Shown: piece after piece, positions 53,390 to 57,327 of the stretch | Layout: every line of letters starts with the position of its first letter | Numbering within the stretch: the first letter of the stretch is position 1 | DNA from: Bacteroidota bacterium | GTDB taxonomy: Bacteria; Bacteroidota; Bacteroidia; NS11-12g; UBA955 | NCBI GenBank assembly: GCA_963169345.1 | Contig: CAUJCT010000011.1 | Location: forward strand, 1 to 57,327 | Direction of reading: 5' to 3' | Length of the DNA: 57,327 nucleotides | The notes under the pieces: model-generated | Told to the model about the DNA's origin: nothing | The model's database searches: none | What the model saw: the letters and a program-made list of their open reading frames with translations, nothing else | Translations under genes and position numbers: made by a program

Positions 53390-54985
53390 ATGACAAGAAA
53401 ACTTATTGTAGCGCTGATAGTATTGTTAAGCAGTTCCTCCGGACAGGCACAGTTGTTTATGCTTAAAGACATAATCAGCGGCACTGAATCTTCTTTTCCT
53501 AACAGATTCTTTAAGTTTAAAAACCTGCTCTATTTTACCACCAATAATTCAGAAATATGGCGAACTAATGGCAAAAGAAATGGCACAGAAAAATTCATTT
53601 CACTGGGTGTCAATTACACTTTTTTTGCAGCAGGTCAAAACTTGTTTTACTTCACCAACAATGACAATACCAATGGAGTTGAATTATGGAGAAGCGATGG
53701 AACTGAAGACGGGACATTTTTGTTAAAGGATATCAAAACCGGCAATACGCCAAATGACCCCAGAAGCTTGGTTGTCTTAAATGATACTGCATACTTTATC
53801 TCTTATGATGATGCATTGGGCTATCAGGTTTTTCAATCGGATGGCTCTAAAACCGGAACAAAAAGAATTACCAATCTTGAATATGAAAATTTAGCTTATG
53901 GTCCAATGAATCTTAATGTTGTTGGCAACAGAATTATTTTAGTCAGCATAAGTAAAACAACACCTTTCACAAGCGATATATACTTTTTCAATCGTTCTAC
54001 TCAAAGTTTTGATTTGTTCAAAACCTTCATCAACACCAACAATTTCTTTTATATCCCGAGTCAATTTACTGAACTAAATAACCATTTGTACTTTGTTGCT
54101 GAAAAAGACAGCTCGACTCATATATGGAAATCCGATTACACTTCATCAGGAACGCAAATTCTTAAGAAAATAAATTCCAGTAACTTTAATAGCACTATAT
54201 CCCTTAAAACAGTTTTCGACTCTCATTTATTCTTTACAGTATTTACCCAAAAGTATGGTTATGAAATCTGGAAAACAGATGGAACAGAATCAGGAACAGT
54301 CATAATGAGTGACATAGTACCTGGTGCCAGCAGCTCTTCTCCCAATTTCCTGAGTGTCTTTAAAAATAGATTGTACTTCGTGTACTTTAACTCTTTTTCA
54401 TTTGAACTGGCTTATTTTAATAATGCAAATGATTCCATTCAGGTTAAACTTAATTATAAGAGCGGTTCGAATGCCGTAAGTTTTTCTACTGTCTATTATA
54501 CAGATAATTTCATTTACTTTTTTGCTACAGACCAATTGAACCGTGGTGGCTTATACAGGTCTGATGGCGAATCCATAGAATTTATTGACAAAGTCTTTAG
54601 CAGTAACAGTTTTGTCGGAATACCATTCGAATTGATTGAATACAAAAACGATATGTATTTTGGCGCCAGCTCGACAGAAAATGGAGAAGAACTCTGGAGA
54701 ACCCGATTATTTGCTCCGGAAAGTCAAAATTTCACCTTTAATCACTTCCTCTATCCTAATCCAGCTTCTTCTAAAATTTATATTTTACCCCGTGCTATAG
54801 ATTACATTAACAATACATACTCAGTCAACATTGTTGACCATACAGGAAAAACAGTTCTGCAATACCTCAATCAGACACCTGATCAAACTGAGCTGGATGT
54901 TTCCTCACTTTCGGATGGACTCTATACCGTTATCCTTACTTCATCCAATGGCACTGTCCTTAGAGAACAAATGGTCATTCTTTAA
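53390..54985 (+). CDS. ELWxxDGT repeat protein with T9SS type A sorting domain
   Basis: 531 residues. Signal peptide at 1-20 (SSGQAQ). ELWxxDGT repeats, such as ELWRSDGTEDGT, QVFQSDGSKTGT and EIWKTDGTESGT, occur about every 50 residues, forming a predicted beta-propeller. The C-terminal 80 residues are a T9SS sorting domain (LYPNPASSKIYI, SLSDGLYTVILTSSNG). The surface location follows from this domain; the ligand or function is unknown. It is followed after 17 nt by a paralog. Confidence 0.88.
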   Translation: MTRKLIVALIVLLSSSSGQAQLFMLKDIISGTESSFPNRFFKFKNLLYFTTNNSEIWRTNGKRNGTEKFISLGVNYTFFAAGQNLFYFTNNDNTNGVELWRSDGTEDGTFLLKDIKTGNTPNDPRSLVVLNDTAYFISYDDALGYQVFQSDGSKTGTKRITNLEYENLAYGPMNLNVVGNRIILVSISKTTPFTSDIYFFNRSTQSFDLFKTFINTNNFFYIPSQFTELNNHLYFVAEKDSSTHIWKSDYTSSGTQILKKINSSNFNSTISLKTVFDSHLFFTVFTQKYGYEIWKTDGTESGTVIMSDIVPGASSSSPNFLSVFKNRLYFVYFNSFSFELAYFNNANDSIQVKLNYKSGSNAVSFSTVYYTDNFIYFFATDQLNRGGLYRSDGESIEFIDKVFSSNSFVGIPFELIEYKNDMYFGASSTENGEELWRTRLFAPESQNFTFNHFLYPNPASSKIYILPRAIDYINNTYSVNIVDHTGKTVLQYLNQTPDQTELDVSSLSDGLYTVILTSSNGTVLREQMVIL

Positions 54986-55002
54986 TAAAACTATTAGAAA
55001 TC

Positions 55003-56604
55003 ATGAGGTTTGTAACTGGATTGTTGATTATCTTATTTCAGTTGACTGCAAATGCCCAACTCTTGCCAGTTAAGGACATCCATCAGGGTAATGCATCATC
55101 AATGCCATTCCTGCTTACACAGTTCAAAAATCAGATTTATTTCATAGTCAAAGATGATTCCGGCAAATACTCACTTTGGAAAACAAGCGGAACTACTTAT
55201 ACCACTAAAAAAATCATTCAACTCGAAACCGACAATACCTTTTCATACAATCAAACTTTAATAGCAAGCTCAAAGTATTTATACTTCATTAATTTTAATA
55301 TCAACTCTAACGAAAGTACAATCTGGAGAACTGATGGCACACTGGAAGGCACAATACAACTTGTCGAATCCGTAAATAATTTACAATTCAATTCAGATAA
55401 TTTAGTATTGCTAAACGATGAATTGTATTACACTGTGTACAAAAGTGGCATTGCTACTCAAATATGGAAAACAGATGGTACAATCAACGGTGCAAAACAA
55501 GTCACAAACATCCCTTACCAAAGCTTTTACCATAGACCCAAAAAACTATTTGTTCATAATGGTCAACTTTTTTTTACATACAATGCCAATAAATCAGTCG
55601 CCACCCAAATTTGGAAACTGGACAATTCAGCAGCTGGTGCCTCCATGTTCGCAGATTTTGAAGAATGGGGTTACTACGAACCTATGAACTTTACATCTGT
55701 AGATTCTTTGCTATTCTTTACAATGAATCAGTCCACAACCGGTATTGAATTATATGTAACTGATGGCACTACCCAGGGTACGCGTATGGTGATTGACTTT
55801 TATCCTGGCCCGAATAGTTCTAACCCCAACCTGCTGACTGCTTTAAATAGTCGTCTTTATCTCGCCTTTCAGTCAAGCAACCAGACACTGTACTCTACGG
55901 ATGGTACAGCAAAAGGAACTGAAATACTATCACACAACAATGAAATATTTTCCAGAGTTAGCAATATTAAAGTCATCAATCATCTACTCTATTTCCAGGC
56001 AAGACATACTAATTTTGGAGAAGAAGCATTTGTATCTAACGGAAAAGTAGATTCGACTATTCTAATTGCAGATATTATTTCAGGAATAAGAGGTTCTTTT
56101 CCCTACAATTTCTGCGATTGCGGCGACAGAATTTATTTCAACACCAAAGAAGATAACCAGACGGAAAATCTTTGGATGCTTAAAAACAATAAGGTTCAAA
56201 GAATTCAATCCGTAAGTGAAATCAATGCCTCTGCATTTCCAAGGTACTTTGGCTGCTTCTTCAATGAATATTACACCGCCAATTTCTCAGATCAATATGG
56301 CATTGAATTGCACAGAACCTGGAATTATGGGCCTAATGAAAAACCACTTGATTTCAACAATTTTATTTACCCAAACCCATGCAGTGATTTTGTTTACCTG
56401 GCACCTAAATTCTTTCTCTATATTCAGGAATTTGAGTTTATAAGTATTACAAACTTATCAGGGCAAACCATGGCAAAATTTAATCCGGAAGAAGTCCTGT
56501 TATCCCGCTTAGATATTTCCGGATTGAGCAGTGGCGTATACATCGTTAAAGTGCATACAAAATCAGGTGTTAAACTGATTCAAAAAATTGTTGTAGTCAA
56601 CTAA
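55003..56604 (+). CDS. ELWxxDGT repeat protein with T9SS type A sorting domain (paralog)
   Basis: 533 residues and the same architecture as its neighbour. Signal peptide at 1-19 (LTANAQ). Repeats degenerate to TIWRTDGTLEGT, QIWKTDGTING and ELYVTDGTTQGT. The C-terminal sorting domain has FIYPNPCSDFVYL and SGLSSGVYIVKVHTKSG. It starts 17 nt after the previous stop, so the pair is an operon from a tandem duplication. Identity is low enough that the duplication is old. Confidence 0.88.
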   Translation: MRFVTGLLIILFQLTANAQLLPVKDIHQGNASSMPFLLTQFKNQIYFIVKDDSGKYSLWKTSGTTYTTKKIIQLETDNTFSYNQTLIASSKYLYFINFNINSNESTIWRTDGTLEGTIQLVESVNNLQFNSDNLVLLNDELYYTVYKSGIATQIWKTDGTINGAKQVTNIPYQSFYHRPKKLFVHNGQLFFTYNANKSVATQIWKLDNSAAGASMFADFEEWGYYEPMNFTSVDSLLFFTMNQSTTGIELYVTDGTTQGTRMVIDFYPGPNSSNPNLLTALNSRLYLAFQSSNQTLYSTDGTAKGTEILSHNNEIFSRVSNIKVINHLLYFQARHTNFGEEAFVSNGKVDSTILIADIISGIRGSFPYNFCDCGDRIYFNTKEDNQTENLWMLKNNKVQRIQSVSEINASAFPRYFGCFFNEYYTANFSDQYGIELHRTWNYGPNEKPLDFNNFIYPNPCSDFVYLAPKFFLYIQEFEFISITNLSGQTMAKFNPEEVLLSRLDISGLSSGVYIVKVHTKSGVKLIQKIVVVN

Positions 56605-56607
56605 AAC

Positions 56608-57057
56608 TTACTTCTTCTTTTCAGTTGCTTCAAATTTCAATGGTTCCAGTCGCATAAACAATCGTTCTTTACTGCGCGAATACTCTGCTACAAAAACATG
56701 ACCTTCCTTTGCAGGATACACAAACAAGTAACTGTAATTGGTGTTGAGAGGCGTTCTTTTTGTTTCAATATTTCCTCCAACCAATGCTATGGACCCAAGC
56801 ACTACATCATTTTTCTTGCCTTCTGCACTCTTTCTGTTCAAATCCAGATAAAATGCAGAGAACTCACCTGTCTTTTTATTGACCGAAGTGAATTGGTAAT
56901 CAAACCATCCATTTGCTTTGATATAATGAGCCAACAAAGTTGCACTGACTGTTTCGTAGCCTTTTTCAAGAAAAAACTCTGAGAATTTCTTTTTTACTAC
57001 CTGCTTGTCTATCAATTTAAAATCTTTATCCAAAACCAGATAAACCATATTATACAT
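56608..57057 (-). CDS. C-terminal part of a disrupted hypothetical gene
   Basis: 149 residues from the first ATG. The frame is protein-like for another 45 codons upstream (HGHAPNGNTYIIAEQYKK) with no start codon, then turns into sequence that ends at a stop at 57291-57289. So the true N-terminus is missing. The C-terminal part (about 110-149) is basic and ends ATEKKK. It resembles a family of 400-500-residue hypothetical Bacteroidota proteins (possibly DUF6770, low certainty). Disruption by insertion, frameshift or an assembly join is likely. Confidence 0.55.
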   Translation of the reverse strand: MYNMVYLVLDKDFKLIDKQVVKKKFSEFFLEKGYETVSATLLAHYIKANGWFDYQFTSVNKKTGEFSAFYLDLNRKSAEGKKNDVVLGSIALVGGNIETKRTPLNTNYSYLFVYPAKEGHVFVAEYSRSKERLFMRLEPLKFEATEKKK

Positions 57058-57327
57058 TTTAATGGATACATTGCTGACATTACTTTGACCACCGGCTAAT
57101 GCAGTTGCTGCGTTTAAAGCGACAGCAGTACCTGAAACTATTTTCTTGTATTGCTCAGCAATGATATAGGTATTGCCATTAGGAGCATGTCCATGCCTAA
57201 ATAAGGTTGACCGCTTTTCGCTAACTATTAACCTAATTGCAGATATTACATCTGGAATTGTTAGCTTGTTTGCTAAGATATGAAGGGGTTAAATACCCCG
57301 TCAGATCTTAATTTGCATCTAATGACT
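57058..57327. other. Edge sequence: 5' remnant of the disrupted gene and unrelated sequence
   Basis: From 57058 to about 57195 the minus strand continues the coding-like frame. From about 57196 to the edge the sequence has stops in every frame I checked, a small palindrome (GGGGT...ACCCC at 57285-57299) and no coding signature, so it does not belong to the gene. It may be the end of an insertion sequence or an assembly artefact. Confidence 0.4.

Overview
The window looks like chromosomal DNA of a Bacteroidota bacterium. The evidence is proteins with type IX secretion (T9SS) C-terminal sorting domains, a PorV/PorQ-family barrel, TonB-dependent receptors with a carboxypeptidase-like N-terminal domain, DUF5686 and DUF2723 proteins, WG and ELWxxDGT repeat proteins, an almost complete lack of Shine-Dalgarno sequences, a tRNA gene without encoded CCA, and many TAnnTTTG (-7) promoter boxes. 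An environmental Chitinophagales/Sphingobacteriales-type lineage is plausible, but the sequence alone does not fix the order. No phage, CRISPR array, rRNA or complete insertion sequence is visible.

Layout. 1-2403 (-): DUF5686 outer-membrane protein, cut by the window edge. 2525-3396 (-): greA and a HIT hydrolase, downstream of a strong terminator. 3472-12395 (-): a three-gene operon of TonB-receptor-like barrel, large surface protein and PorV/PorQ barrel. 12485-13450 (-): D-3-phosphoglycerate-dehydrogenase-like enzyme. 14004-17568: small membrane proteins, an atypical SDR enzyme and two secreted proteins. 17710-19429 (+): glycosylasparaginase and CutC, translationally overlapping. 19483-29455 (+): a barrel-like protein, then a 3016-residue modular adhesin-like T9SS cargo. 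29531-34737: WG-repeat protein, LRR protein, small envelope proteins and a lipoprotein. 34805-35059: a non-coding tandem repeat of about 105 bp next to tRNA-Glu. 35331-36320 (+): gapA. 36395-39420 (-): TonB receptor and envelope partners. 39638-41113 (-): DegP/HtrA protease. 41252-43695 (+): ECF sigma factor, probable anti-sigma factor and dapF. 43729-45825: an unknown lipoprotein-like gene bracketed by matching repeat modules. 45897-46931 (+): recA. 47116-52653 (-): HEAT-cyclophilin, a TrmH/RlmB-type methyltransferase and a DUF2723 protein. 52877-56604 (+): a Cys-rich membrane-anchored protein and two tandem ELWxxDGT T9SS proteins. 56608-57327 (-): a 5'-disrupted gene and unassigned sequence at the edge.

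Housekeeping genes (recA, gapA, dapF, greA, tRNA-Glu, rlmB) alternate with envelope and secretion genes. The most unusual signals are non-coding. Several genes have start codons only 4-7 nt after a TAnnTTTG box, which suggests leaderless mRNAs. Three copies of an AACCTGnCAGGTT palindrome, plus octamer-like TTCAGC blocks, bracket one gene. A related composite palindrome sits in a divergent promoter region. A 105-bp tandem repeat lies beside tRNA-Glu. A terminator stands only 15 nt before greA.
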